Source: Karstenula rhodostoma CBS 690.94
Taxonomy: Eukaryota > Ascomycota > Dothideomycetes > Pleosporales > Didymosphaeriaceae
DNA: 64,000 bases
NCBI GenBank assembly: GCA_010093485.1
Contig: MU001504.1
Span: forward strand, 1,496,437 to 1,560,436
Reading direction: 5' to 3'
In this document: one piece after another, positions 9,723 through 21,670 of the stretch
How the letters are laid out: every line of letters begins with the position of its first letter
Position numbering within the stretch: the stretch's first letter is position 1
The notes under the pieces: model-generated
Seen by the model: the letters and a program-made list of their open reading frames with translations, nothing else
Told to the model about the DNA's origin: nothing
Databases searched by the model: none
Program-made: the position numbers and the translations under genes

Positions 9723-12700
9723 TCATAAAGAAACCTTGGAACGACGCAAACGCAGCTTCACGAACCCACGTATCAACCTTGGTCTTTTCTTTGTAGACGT
9801 TCCCGATTTAGCCTTTAACTTGGAGTAGCCTTCGTAACAGGCCTTAGTGGTCGGGTGAGAATCTCCAAGGGCGGCGGAGTACCCAGCGCATGCCCTCTCG
9901 TATAGAGGGAGAGACTCGTCGATACGATGCTGTTTGGCAAGTATATGAGCAAGCAAGTCTAGGTTAATAAGCGTGTTGGGGTGCTCTCGCCCAAGTCCCT
10001 TCTCATATCCTTCTAGCGCTCGACGAACCATCACCTCCGCCTCTTTGAATTTTCTCTGGCCTACTAGCACCAACCCAAGATGTCCGACGCTAGCAAGTGT
10101 TTCAGGGTGCTCTTGCCCAAATGCCCTTTCTCTTCCTTCTAGCACTTGACGTTCTATTACCTCTGCCTGTCTGTACTTTCCCTGCCTCTCTAAGATTGAC
10201 CCGAGCTGGCTGAGGTAGGTAAGAGTATAAGGATGCTCTTGGCCGAAAACTTTCTTTCCTTCTTCTAATGCTCGACGTTCCATTTTTTCTGCCTCTCTGT
10301 ACCTTCCCTGCCACAACAGCGTTGACCCAAGTTGACCGATGCTGATAATTGTATCGTGATGCTCTCGGCCAAGTACCCTCTCTCTTCCTTCTAGTGCTCG
10401 ACGTTCCATCTTTTCTGATTCCTTATACTTTCCCTGCTTTAACAGTGCTGACCCAAGCTGGCTAAGACTGGTGAGCGTGTGGGGATGCTCTCGACCAAGC
10501 ACCTTCTCCCTATTCTCTAAAACCTGATAGTTTATCGCCACCGCATCATCGTATCTTCCCTGGCTCTCCAGCGTTGATCCAAGGTTGCTCGCGCTAATGA
10601 GCGTGTCGGGATGATCATGCCCAAGCATGTTCTTCATTAAAGACCATGCTTCTCGGTACGCCACCACTGCTGCAGTATACTGCCCACTGCTTTGTTGACA
10701 TCGCCCTATATATCCCAGAAGCGCAGCACCAGTTGGGCTGCTTCTAGCACCCTCAAGTCCTACTACATGGATCGCGTGCGGGAGGTACGTCGTCCATATA
10801 ACCCTGCCTTCATGTCCGCCGAACGGTAAGAGTTCCTTGACCCGATGAACTGCTATGCCTACCCAGGCTTTTCGCTGACTGTGTGCCTCAAGCCACCAGC
10901 TCAACGCCATATGCACAAGCCGATGCATGTCAAAATACCTCTCTTCATTAGATCCTCGGACAGTCTGCTGACGCTCAGTAAGAAATGCATACCCAGTCAA
11001 CGTTCCAAGCGCTTTAGTATGCTGCACTTTAGATTCTCCTGGCGGTAATAGCGACTGAGGAATGCCGGTTCGATCGATGCATGCTATGAATGAAAGGTAA
11101 TCTGCTGCGAGATGGTCTTGTCTCTGGATATGTTCGAAGGAGATGTGCCAGGTCTTTGAAACCGTACTATCCGTGCGCTGGTATCGACTAGGATCTTCGA
11201 AACGTTCGCTAAAGAGCTCAGCTTCCGTGCTAGAATGCTGCAGCAACGATAGGTATCTATAAGCTGATATGTCGTTTTGGTTCATGAAAGCGGCTGCCTG
11301 CACAATGGCAAGTGGAAGATATGTGAGTGTTTCCAACAACGTGTTGACAGCGGGCTCATCATCCAGTAGCGCCTTGTTTGCCGTTCGATGCATGAGCAGT
11401 TGTCGAGCCTCAGCTTCACCCATGTCATCCAGCGGAAGTACACAGGTCTGGGATAATTCTATGGCAGCTTTCCTACTGCGGGTGGTAAAGAGGATCGCTC
11501 CTTTGTCGCTATGTGGGATGTAGTTGATCAGCGGGATTGACTTCGGGTCTTCGCTATCGGTTTCCAGTAATATACTTGGGTCGTCGGCGTTGTCAACGAT
11601 CATTAGCCAATCGCCCAATTTCCTTGTTAATGTCTCCCTCACGAGCTGCTTAAAGTTGGCGTTACCATCGTTTATTCCTGGTATACGTAGGCGGATGCCA
11701 ATCTCTCGGAAAGCAAGCTCAACGCTTTCTTGACTCATAGCAGGCACCCAAAAGATTTCATGTCTGGCATTTGTCGCTAGTGTGCGATACGCGAACTCGA
11801 GCGCAAGCGCTGATTTCCCGCAGCCTCCCAATCCATACATTGTCATGCGTCGGTGGGTATTCTGTGAGAGGAGGGTTCGTTCGATCGCCTGCAGCTGGCT
11901 TTCTCGGCCAACAAAGAGCTCGTTTCGGGGAAACGGGAGCGATGATGAGACTGTGCGGGATCAGCTGAGTATGGGTGCTGCTTCAATGAGAGAAAGACGC
12001 ACTAGGCAAGTCCTGTAGACGCATCTGTGCCCGTCCCTGCTGGCGCCTCTGTATCTCATCCTGCAACCGCTGAGTCGCGTATTCTTCCCCCTCACCATAG
12101 TTCAGGGGCAAGAAAACGCCAAAAATCCCTAGCAGGCAGTACACTTTGTCTTCCTTCCACTTCGTGATACGTTTCGCTACCCAACTCATTCGCTCGTTAA
12201 CGCTGAACTCAGCGGGGTTTTGGCCACGCAATGCACTAATAGGAATACCAGTAATATCACATATCTCCTGCTCTAGCGAGACCTTATCGCCTAGTAGCTT
12301 ACCGTCCACAGAAAAGAATTTAACAGTGGTAGGCGCCAGTAACTCTTGCAGCGTCCAGCCTCGCGTGAACCACCGGCTCTGACGAAAAGCTGTGCGAAAG
12401 GCCTGGGCATCATAGATCTGGGGCACCGAGACGTCTGATAAGTATACATAACATTTATCCGCACGCTGGTACCAGCGGAACATAGAGTTTATTGCTGTAC
12501 TTATTTCAACGCTGTTGGACTTGTCGATACAGCAGGTGTCAATCCAGAAGTACTCAAGGGTATCTGCCGTAGCTTGCTCGCCGCAGAAGCGGATTTTGTT
12601 GTAGCCATCTTTATTCACGCCTGTACCTGCCAGTAGCTCACTATATGTGACTTCCTGGCCTTCTGTCCAGGTGTGAGAGAGGACAGCGTACGGAGGAGCG

Positions 12701-12768
12701 ACTTTGTCGTCGAAAGAGACTAGCTCGAAGCCGTCGTCGTCTGGGAGGCACTTGAGGAGGCGTATCAT
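9723..12768 (-). CDS. HET-NB-ARC-TPR NOD-like receptor
   Basis: STAND-class NLR of the type that controls heterokaryon incompatibility and cell death in filamentous fungi. Two exons, 12003-12768 and 9723-11950, joined by a 52-bp intron (GTGCGT donor, CACAG acceptor, phases agree), give 997 residues. The start at 12768 gives the usual HET opening (MIRLLKCL). The HET domain (about 1-250) shows AVLSHTW, YFWIDTCCIDK and GWTLQELLAP. NB-ARC: P-loop GLGGCGKS (295-302), kinase-2 LMIVDN (371-376), TTR (411-413), YLPLA (466-470) and an MHD-like MHRLVH near 597. About 675-970 holds six or seven 42-residue TPR units, each with an HPxTL-like turn. All key motifs look intact. The HET domain is the likely death effector and the TPR array the sensor (known for the class). 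Convergent with the zinc-finger gene at 6452-8705. Confidence 0.9.
9850..10640 (-). repeat. 126-bp tandem coding repeats (TPR array)
   Basis: The 3' part of the NLR is built of about six or seven tandem 126-bp units, each coding for a 42-residue TPR. Neighbouring units are highly alike in DNA as well as protein; for example, the blocks starting near 10271 and 10397 share long runs, including the CTCGACGTTCCAT segment. Such high internal identity is typical of NLR sensor arrays under concerted evolution. Confidence 0.8.
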
Positions 12769-13821
12769 GTTACCGCATGTTCTTAGAAAATTCTGGTAGG
12801 TCCGACTGGAGGTTTTGCGTGGAAAGGAAAGAGGCGCGGGGCAGTGGAAGACGTTCGAATCTCGCACACACGAAGCGCGTCGAGCAGGCTGCGATCAAGC
12901 GATCGAGCACGTGTGGCTGCATGGCTGGGGGCCGTTTCAGCCTGAGCTGGGGTGAAGAGATCTCCAGCTCCGCCTCCCCATCACCATTCTCGTCGAAATA
13001 CATTGTCTTCCAATAAGCTCTGCCTATTCGCACGTGCAAAGTAGCCTGAAGAAGTATCCGGGGTAAAGAGTGACAAAGTGAGGAGTAAGAATGATGGGTT
13101 GTTCTGGTGCGGCGGAGCCTATGTAGGCTAGCGCATAGGGTCGCGCCTGCCAATCGTCTGCCCGGAGCTCCTTCCACCAACACAGAGCAAAGGTCAAGCT
13201 ACACCTTTCATCACTTAATGGACCGTTTAATTGTGCCCGGAAGGGCAGTTGTTCAATCCTCACTCTGAATTTTCGCTATCCATATATCAACTGTTTCTTC
13301 TGTCTCGCTTTTCTCGCGTCCAAAGCAGACATGTCCTTGAAGCTCACTACGATACCGAACTCTGAGCACAGTCATCATATCTTATGGGTATATCCCGAAA
13401 AGAACAGCTAGAGATATCAAGCACCATGACTCTCAAGGGAAGGGAAACGAAGAGGAAGATCGGCAAGAAGACCACCAAGTTTCTGTACTGCGCTTTGCCG
13501 CGGCTTGTAAAAGCGCGCGAAGAGTCAACAATCGATCGACAAAAAGATACCAGAAGAGCTATATTATTGTAGAGTATTGGACAGTCTGAGAGAATTTGTG
13601 CGCATCTAAATAAGAGGCGGTGTACGTCAAATCAAGAATGCCCCCAGGAAAAAAAGAAGAAGTGATAGAATTCGAAGCTGAACAGCGCGACAAAAGAAAA
13701 GTATCCCAGGTATTTATGCAATCGTCCCAAGTCCGTACCCAATCCGCCGGCTACAAGTACACACAAGTAATAACTTCTCATCCTCCCCATCCCGTCTTAT
13801 CCCGCCGTCCCCTTTCCCCCT
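12769..13821. other. Intergenic region between NLR and CYSTM genes
   Basis: Holds the NLR 5' flank and the CYSTM 3' flank. No convincing gene: the open frames at 12777-13183 and 13384-13572 have shadow-like or biased composition. A 39-bp sequence at 13484-13522 recurs at 42913-42951. Confidence 0.5.
13484..13522 (+). repeat. Dispersed 39-bp repeat, copy 1
   Basis: A 39-bp stretch matching 42913-42951 at 36 positions; all three differences are C/T. The core is TTTGCCGCGGCTTG followed by AAAAGCGCGCGAAG. It lies about 300 bp past the 3' end of the CYSTM gene. Confidence 0.7.
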
Positions 13822-14233
13822 CTAACAGCACTCCTCCGCACACTCGCAGCACTCAGCACAGCACTCGCATCCCTCCTCGCATACAAAGCAGCAGCACAGC
13901 GCCGCGAGACATGCGCCCAGACACCCGCGATCCTTCTTCTGGGGCTGCGGCGGCGGGCCCTGTTGGTAAGCCATAGGCTGCTGGCCCTGGCCCTGCGGCG
14001 GGTAATACATCTGCTGCTGCGGGGGCGGGCCGCCGTACTGCTGCTGGGGGTAACCGCCTTGGGGAGGTCCGTAGCTAAACATGCGTCAGCAGTGTTCTCA
14101 GCCAGACATGGAAGAAGCGCGCAAGCAAAGCGGACGGATATCGATGGGATCACCGAGGAAAGCAGAAGTGGCGCGCGTACCTTTGCTGCGGGTACTGCGG
14201 ACCCTGGTTGTTGTAATAGCCTTGGTTCGACAT
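13822..14233 (-). CDS. CYSTM-type cysteine-rich membrane peptide
   Basis: Small tail-anchored-like stress peptide of the CYSTM type. Exons 14181-14233 and 13822-14074, joined by a 106-bp intron (GTACGC donor, GTTTAG acceptor), give 101 residues. The N-terminal two thirds are Gly/Pro/Gln/Tyr-rich ([17 protein letters not shown], then PPQGG-type repeats). The C-terminal third is the module [18 protein letters not shown], then CEC/CC pairs ending EECC. CYSTM proteins act at membranes in stress and metal resistance (known for the family); the role here is inferred. The ATG at 14082 inside exon 2 was rejected because the upstream exon continues the same Gln/Tyr-rich N-terminus in phase. Confidence 0.85.
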
Positions 14234-15317
14234 GGTGTGTTATGTTATGCGCGCGCTTCCGGTATACGTCCGATGTCGAATGCGCTCTCTCGCGATGGCA
14301 GGAAAGCCTCTATGCCGATGCCGCCTTTACGTCAAAGGAGCTGCGTAAACCGATCCGCGTATTGAATGAGCTTCGTCCAGTAGGTGCTCAATTCGTCCAA
14401 GAAAGGAAATGCGATGCGATGCGATGCGATGTTCTGGCGGATTGGCAGGTAAGTGTGTAGGAGTAGGAGCGAAGAGTCGAAACTCGGGACGAAAAGAGGT
14501 CAGCTGGGGTCGCAATGGCTTAAAAACCAATGGGCCGTCCATCGAGCGGGGGATCCAGGCCAGGCGCCTTCAATTCGCACCATTGGGACACTGGGACAAG
14601 TGCATATGCAGACCAAACGCAGGCGCCACGCTGACTCCATGCACGGCCACATCATTGGGCGCAGACAAGCATTCTGAGGTCCGCTTATCCGTGATGACGA
14701 AGCTTGCCTCCCGGTGCCATGTCCGCAGCGTGAAGGCTTCGACGACGCGATGACTGCGCCACAGAGTGAAGACGCACTCGTACACACGAAGCAGTCCATA
14801 TCGCTGTTGAAGAGGGCAAGACTGCAAGCTGCGACCCGAAGCATGGAGTCGAAGTGGTGACGGAGGCGCGCGCCACAAAAACAAGCATGTGCCAATGCTA
14901 AGCTTGCCGCCGAGACTTTCAAAAGCTTCGCACCCCTGATCCACATCCGTTTCATCCCGTTCCTAGGCAGTGCCGCGCTCGGACTTCTCAAACCTCACAG
15001 GGGTACACGCAGGGACAACTCCTGTGCAACACATTTGACACCTGTTGCTTCATGCATTAAACTGTTCTACCCTACTCGACTGTCCCTCTTGTCAACGACC
15101 ACCTGCCAAGCTACCCCACTCCGCCAACGGTCCGATAATTATGTATAGTGAATACACCGCCATGCAGCAAACGACAGAAAACAGAAGCGACGCAGTAGCA
15201 TGCCATGCACGTTCGACTAACGAATATGGACCCAAGAGGCCAACGCTATATACAACGCGTACAAGACACCAGGATATAGAGCATGCTTACTACCCCGGAG
15301 AATGCAAGTGCAAAAAC
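14234..15317. other. Intergenic region, no gene seen
   Basis: The 5' flank of CYSTM faces the 3' flank of SLA1. Overlapping open frames occur on both strands at 14.3-15.0 kb but none has protein-like composition. A short GCGAT microsatellite lies at about 14410-14431. Confidence 0.5.
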
Positions 15318-18300
15318 TCAGAATCCAAAAGGGTTTTCGGGAGCTACACAACATGTTAGCCGGAGTGGTGGTGTTATAGAGGGTATACATACTGGCTTTG
15401 GCAAGGTTGGCCCGCCCCGTCGGCTGCGGCACGAGCTTCTTTGCTGGCTGCGTGCCGAACCGCACGGGCGGTGGGGGTCCCGTCTTCTGAGCAACGAGCG
15501 GCGCTGCCGTGGGCATCGACGGCATCGGCGGCATAGGAGGGAGAGGAGGTGCATTTTGGCCAACGGGCTGGCCAAAGCCCGTCGGTTGCGGCTGGAGCGC
15601 AGGAGGCAAGAATTGATTGATGCCAGTCGCTTGCGGGTTGAGTGGAGATGGTGAGAATGAGTTGAACCCAGTGGGCTGCGCTTGAAGCGGCATCTGTTGG
15701 CCCGGGAAATTCTGCTGGAACCCAGGTTGGAAGCCCGTCTGAAAGCTTTGCTGCATGCCAGGCTGGAAACCAGTGGGTTGCGCTTGCATGGGCATGTAGC
15801 CGGTCTGCTGAGGCTGCTGTGGCGACATCGAATTGAACCCTGTGGGTTGCGGCATCATACCGTTCATTCCATTCATGCCGTTTTGCTGCTGCTGGAACTG
15901 ACCAAATTGGGACTGCGGTTGGAAGCCTGTGGCCTGCTGTTGCATACGCTGCATGTTCAGGTCCTGCAGACTTTGGCCATGAGGAGAAACTTGGGTGTGC
16001 ATATTCGGGTTGAAGCCAGTCAATTGGGGCTGCAGTGCAGCCGGTGGAGGGTAGGCTTGCTGTGGGTTTTGAGGGGCGGACGAGGCTCTCTGAGGTGGAG
16101 GGGCAATGAGACCACCTTGGCCCTGTGCTTGTGGTGCTTGAGGTCGGACTCGTGGAGGCGCAAGCTGTGGAGCAGGTACGGCTTTGACCGCAGCGACTTG
16201 ATCGAACAGAGACTGGTTGAAGCCTTGAGGTTGCGCTGGTTGTGCCGGCTGTGTAGGAGCTGTAGAATTTGGTGGAGCTTGGGCAGGCGGCGGCGCTGGG
16301 ACATCCGGCTTCAAGGCAGGCATGTCTAGAAGAGAAAGTTCGCCCATAGAACCGGTAAGAGCTGGCGGCGCTGGCGTTGGCGCTGCTGCTGTAGCTGGAG
16401 TCGACGTTGGAGCCGCTGTAGTAGAGACCGGGGGTTGTCGCGAAGGCTTGATGTCCCACGCGTTGTCCTCGAAGCCATCGGCTTTCCTCTCCGGAACGGG
16501 AGCGGATGCCAAAGGAGTCGGCGTGGCCTCTGTAGGCGCTGGCTTCTTGACAGTTTCGTCCGTCTTTTGTTCGAATGCCTTGGGATCAACGACGTCGTTC
16601 GTCTGCACAGGAGGCGCCGGGCGGCCTTTTCGAGTATTATTCCTTAGTGTGCCACCAGGGCCAGAGAAAAGGCCTCCTTCTTCGCCATTCTCTGCGAAAC
16701 TGACACTACGCTTCTCGCCGTCGCCGCTGCGGTTGTATTTCTTATCCAAAAACTTCATTACTCGAAGGATGTCTCCCTCCTTCACACCCAAGTTCCGTAG
16801 AAGTTTTTCGGTTATGTCGGGCATATTTTCCTCGCCCATTTGATCGCGAGTGAATGCTTGCGCATATCGCTCGCAAATCTGGGGGTTGACCCCGCATTGT
16901 AGGAAGAAGTCAAACCAATCGTAGGAAGGAGTCTGTTCCACGGTGATGCCCGACGAGCGTTGCGCAGGGTTTTCTTTCGCACGTTGGGTGCTTCTTCTCT
17001 TTATATCTGAGAGTGGCTTATCGTCGTCCAGTGATATACCCGTTGCTCGCTCCACATATTCCAGATCCTCTACAGACATCTTCGGCACCGGAACAGCAAT
17101 CTTTACCCCGTTGACCTTGTGGAGGTGAATCTTGCCGTCTTTGATGGTCAAAAACTCGGCTTCGACCTTGAAGGACCCCGATCGGTCGGTCCATGTTCGT
17201 AGTCTCGCAGAGTCTGTCAATGTTAGACACAGTTGGAATGGAGCAATCTATCCAAGCTTTAAACATATCTGGAAAGATGGCAAAGATTGGGTACTGACTT
17301 GGTTTGGAGGCAGTCTTGGAGTCCTTCGTTGTACTATCGCGCTTACTTCTCTGTGACGTACGAGGATGGTCAACTTTTGTTCGTAGAAGACTAGAATGGC
17401 GCGCGGGTAATTGCAGGCCAGGGCCTACCTGATCGTTCCTGACTTCACCATCCCGCTTCCTGCCTTTGGCAACTTGGCGCGTAAGCTCTTCCTCCTCTCG
17501 TCTATTCTGGTCTACGATAGACCGCCCTGCGTTGGTACCGGAGCGAGCAATGGCGGAGGCGGGTGGTGATATTGGCACGGATTCTGTGATTTCGACATAG
17601 TTAGCTGGCACTACACCCTCTTTGCCATTCTTCAATCTCCGCACTTTCCACCATTCGTCGCTAGCCGAATCATCCAGAACCAAAATCTCGTCGCCGAGGC
17701 CCACAGTGACCTCGTCCTCGCCTTGGGCCATGAAGTCGAACAACATGACACCCTTCTTCTGCACATTCGAGTGCCTAGACCCTGCGGCCAGCACCTCACG
17801 CAGACCCGCCCCCTTTGCAGCACCGGAGAGTTCGCCCATTGCCGAGCAGATCTCGGAAGCTGTGTCCTTTGCGCCGCAGTGGAAGTCTACGTCTTTGCTT
17901 GGCTGTTTGAGTGTCAAAAACACGTGCTTGCCCTCTTGCGAATAGTATTCCAGCTTGTCTGCTGTCCATTCTTGCTGCGGTCCGTCGCGAGACTTTTCAG
18001 GGGCAATCATGATCATGCCTTTGGCGATATTGATCCCTAGTGTGATGGGCATCTTCTTGTTCTTGCCCGGCTGTGTCAAGTATTCGTAGATGTTGTACAG
18101 ATGATAGCCAGAACCGGATAGCGGCGTGTTCGGCTGGTTGTGGTCATCGGAAGGATCGTACTGGTCGAAAGTGACGTTGCGAGAAGGTGGAGGTTTAAAC
18201 GAGTCCGTATCTGGAGAGCGCTGGGCGGTGTACTGGGCATACTGATTATGGGGTGGCGGAGGCGATAGCTGACCAGACGGTGCTCTTTGCGGAAGACGCG

Positions 18301-19045
18301 GGGGAGGCGCTTCCTCGTCGGACTCCTCGGGCGTGAATTGGACGCGCCTTTGTGCTTTGGGGGGCGGAGCGTAGTCTTCGGGCGGGGGAGCCGATTGTTG
18401 TGATTTCTTCTGTATGATGCCAGCAAGGGCAGCGGCAGGACTTGGGTGAACCGGGCTGTCTGGTGTCGGTGGCCCATGTCCATCGTCCGAATCGGGCGCC
18501 GCGGGGACGGTAGGAGGGCGAGGCGGGAGTGACGGGGACGTGAGGGGCTCAGCGGCAGCAGCACCTTCCTTGAGCTCGATGTAGTTTGACGGCGCGAAAC
18601 CATAGTCGCCGTCCAATCCCACTAGCGTCCAGTCTGGGTCCGAGACATCGTACACGTCGAGGTCGGCATCTTCCTTGAAGGAGAGCTCTTCGTCGGTCTG
18701 GCGGGCATAGTCGTAGAGGGCTTTGGCGTTGTATATCGGGGCAGCCTAGATAACAGGCACAGTGTCAATGACTGCAATCTGCAAGTGCGAGGGCGCGCCG
18801 CTAGACACCAAGCGACGGGGCAGCGCAGGGGGGCTCGTTCGGCTTACCTCTTCGATGTAGTTGTTGGGTATCAGGCCCTCGGGCTCGTCCTCCTCCTCAG
18901 CCGAGCCCTTTTTCTTGGCCTTCCACCAGTCGTCGTCGCTCGACTTCTCCAGGACCATCAGCAGATCGCCCTCGGCCAGGGCGATCTCGTTGCCGCTCTG
19001 AGGCACATAGTCGTAGAGGGCGCGGTAGATGCCCAGGAAGACCAT
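15318..19045 (-). CDS. SLA1: SLA1-type actin-patch / endocytic adaptor
   Basis: Endocytic adaptor linking cargo, clathrin coat and the actin-assembly machinery at cortical patches. Four exons (18848-19045, 17299-18745, 15393-17213, 15318-15343) give 1163 residues with consistent phases. Domains: SH3-1 at about 3-66 (ALYDYVPQ, WWKAKK, IPNNYIEE), SH3-2 at about 70-125 (ALYDYARQ, APSNYIEL), a Pro-rich linker, SH3-3 at about 398-455 (LFDFMAQ, DEWWKVRR, PANYVEI), SHD1 at about 550-610 (RTWTDRSGSFKVEA, KIHLHKVNGVKIAVPV) and the SAM-like SHD2 at about 645-710 (YDWFDFFLQCGVNPQICERY). The C-terminus carries about ten QxTG repeats (QPTGF, QATGF), the kind phosphorylated by Ark1/Prk1 kinases in yeast. 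The 26-bp last exon codes for the conserved ending PENPFGF. Long antisense frames over the Gln/Pro-rich 3' half are shadows. Confidence 0.95.
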
Positions 19046-20017
19046 GGCGGCTGTCGGGGGCACGGTGGTGCTACAAATGACGCCGAAGCGTGCTGCGCTG
19101 CATACGTTGTGGGTGCTGTGCGCTGTCGAGGGGCTGACAGCGGGCGCGGCCGCTCTTGGGCTTCCGATGCCCACGGGTGCTGGCAGAAGTGCGAAGGCCG
19201 GGGGACGCGGCGGAGGGGCGGAGCGAGGGTTTGCAGGGAGGTGCACTGCAAGAACGTGCGTGGAAGGCCGCTGCAATGGCTTGCGAGGTGAGACAGACGC
19301 CGTCCTCACTTCGATGCTGAGGCGCAAGCACGAGCCACCGGTCGAATCGGGCAAGCCCCGTCGAATCGTGAACGACGTCAATGCTGCTGCATCGTTCCTG
19401 ATGGAGTCTTGCGGCTAGTCTCTGTTTCTCCCACTCTCAACAGAACCCCTGCATGCCATATTTGCTTCCCCTGAGCATTTCCGTTTGCCCCAGAGGTCAT
19501 CTTCCAAGGTTGGTACGCGACCTTGCAGTGACGCGGCCGTCGTGCGCCTTCGTCCTTGGCAGTGCCTTGTTTTCTCTCTTTGCTTTGATATGTCTTTCCA
19601 CTGTCACCCCGACCCTGTCCGACATTGCAACATCTCAGTCTGGCTTTGGACGGTTGCCGGCTTGCTGAATGCTCCTGGGCCACAGTGGGTGTGCAAAGAA
19701 TGGAGGATGCAGCAATTCTTTCCTGCACAGTACACCGCGTCCTGGTCCTCCGCAAGCTTTCTAGTAGCGAACAACTATCGTCTAGGATAAGACCGTGCAT
19801 ACCACACCCCACTCTTGACAGTTAATCCCCAATACCCGCGTTGTCCGAGCCATAGTCGGAGCCCGACACTGATAGAAAAATGTTTTACTAAGCGAGCCAT
19901 ATGCGCCTGCCTCGGCTAATGTGACGTGCTTGGAAGGAAGGCCGGTACCGCATCTACTATCAGATAAGTTCTCTGCGTTACATTGCGCTACCATGACCCC
20001 TCCCTCCCTCCTCCAAC
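19046..20017. other. Divergent promoter region of SLA1 and the MFS gene
   Basis: Contains the 5' flanks of SLA1 (minus) and the MFS transporter (plus). No additional gene is supported; open frames at 19.0-19.8 kb on both strands lack coherent composition. Confidence 0.5.
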
Positions 20018-21529
20018 ATGTCAAAGTCGCCTTTGACGCAAGAGTCCGGGGCGCTGGTGACGGACGTGCAAGATGTGGTCGCGGATGAACAAGAAGAGCT
20101 GGATGAGCAACGAGTCATCGACAGAGTAGCTCGCGAGCGGAGCATTCGGTTGAAGGTCGACTTCCGGTTATGCAGCATTGCTGGCATTTTGTGTAGCTTG
20201 AATCTCCTGGACAGCGGCGTAATCTCGAGCGCGTCGGTCACGTCAATGCTTTCGGATTTAGGTCTTGACCAAGGAAATCGCTACTCGGTGTCGATTTTCA
20301 TTTTCACCATCGCATCCATCGCATTTCAATTACCGTCGACCATCGCAGTGCGAACTTTCGGCCCCAGGATTTGGTTCAGTTTCATTACCTTCTGCTTCGG
20401 TATTATTACGCTATGCACAGCCTTCGTGCAAACGTGGAGACAAATGATCGCCCTTAGAATCTTGCTGGGCATGGCAATGAGTGGCATCTATCCTGGCCTA
20501 ACGTACCTGATATCGACATGGTACACGCGGAAAGAACAACAATTACGCTTTGCGCTTATGCAGAGCGGAGAAGTCATAGTCCTGGCAACTGGAGGCATTG
20601 TCAACTTCGGACTCAACAAGCTCAACGGTTCGTCCGGGATCAAAGGCTGGCAATGGATGTTCATCGTCCAAGGTGCCATTACAGCTTTCATTGGCATACT
20701 CGCATATTTCTGGATGGTTGATTTCCCAGAGAACGCACACAAAAGCTTCATGTTCTTGAACAAGGAAGAGTCAGAGATTGCCGCCAACCGCATCGAGAAA
20801 GATAGAGGAGATGTTGAGCCTGATGAATTTTCCTGGTCCAAGGTGCTGGTTCACGCCAAAGACCCCAAAATCTATGGATTTTGCGTACTGTACTTCCTGC
20901 AGAACTTGGTATCGACGAGCCTGTCTTATTTCTTACCTATCATTCTACAGGGAGGCATGGGGTTTAGCAGCGACAAAGCGATTCTGCTATCCGCCCCACC
21001 GTACTACTACGCGGTCATTCCTGCAATACTTTCCTCGCTGGTCGGCGACAAGTACCAGCTCCGTGGGCCCATCATCACCTTCAACTCGGTTTGCCTGATT
21101 GTAGGCTTCTGCATGCTCGGCTTCAGCGACCAGGTTACGGTTCGGTATATCGGCACTTATCTCGCTACGGGCGCATACGTAGCCAACTGGGCTGGTATGG
21201 CCACGTACCAAGCGAACAACATTGTGGGACAGTGGAAGCGTGTGTTCACTGCTGCTGCTGTCACGGCGTTTAATGGCGCGGGAGGGATCGCAGGGAGCTT
21301 CATCGTGAGGCAACCGGAAGCACCCAGGTACATGACTGCAATCTGGGTATCAATCGGGTGAGTCAACGATTGAATGATAGTCACGGCGCTTGCTAATTTG
21401 GATAGATCCCACATCATGATCATCGGATGTATTGCTGCTTTTTCTGTGTACTTCTACATGGCGAACCAGCGGCAACGGGTCGGCAAACAAATTTTAGAGG
21501 CGACACAGGGCTTTACATTCACTTACTAA
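20018..21529 (+). CDS. MFS transporter, Dal5/anion:cation symporter type
   Basis: Major facilitator superfamily permease of the allantoate/nicotinate/vitamin (Dal5-like) group. Exons 20018-21357 and 21406-21529, joined by a 48-bp intron (GTGAGT donor, TGCTAAT branch, GATAG acceptor), give 487 residues. A long hydrophilic N-terminus leads into the first helix with RLCSIAGILCSLNLLDSG; the MFS loop signature appears as RTFGPRIWF, and helix 5 has IYPGLTYLISTWYTRKEQ, which is typical of this group. The second half keeps six more helices ending FSVYFYMANQRQR. The substrate cannot be told from sequence. It is convergent with the dehydrogenase gene 141 bp downstream. Confidence 0.88.
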
Positions 21530-21670
21530 GAATGGGCCTTTCCCAACAAAGGAGATCGACGTATTGCAGTAATGCGAATCCACTACGTTTCACATTCGAA
21601 GCACATAAATCATAGACTACATAAACTACCTCAAGTTGCAACTCATGCTAGCTCACCGCAACAGAAACCC

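Noticed and set aside
13822..14082. Start of the CYSTM gene at the ATG at 14082
   Set aside because: An upstream exon with a good donor and matching phase extends the same Gln/Tyr-rich N-terminus, as in other CYSTM proteins; the internal ATG lies inside the intron's acceptor region.
15374..16459. 361-residue minus-strand frame, and a 215-residue plus-strand frame at 15682-16329
   Set aside because: Both overlap the Gln/Pro-rich part of SLA1 exon 3; composition (Ser/Ala/Thr or Leu/Arg runs) is the frame-shifted image of codons for Gln, Pro and Gly.
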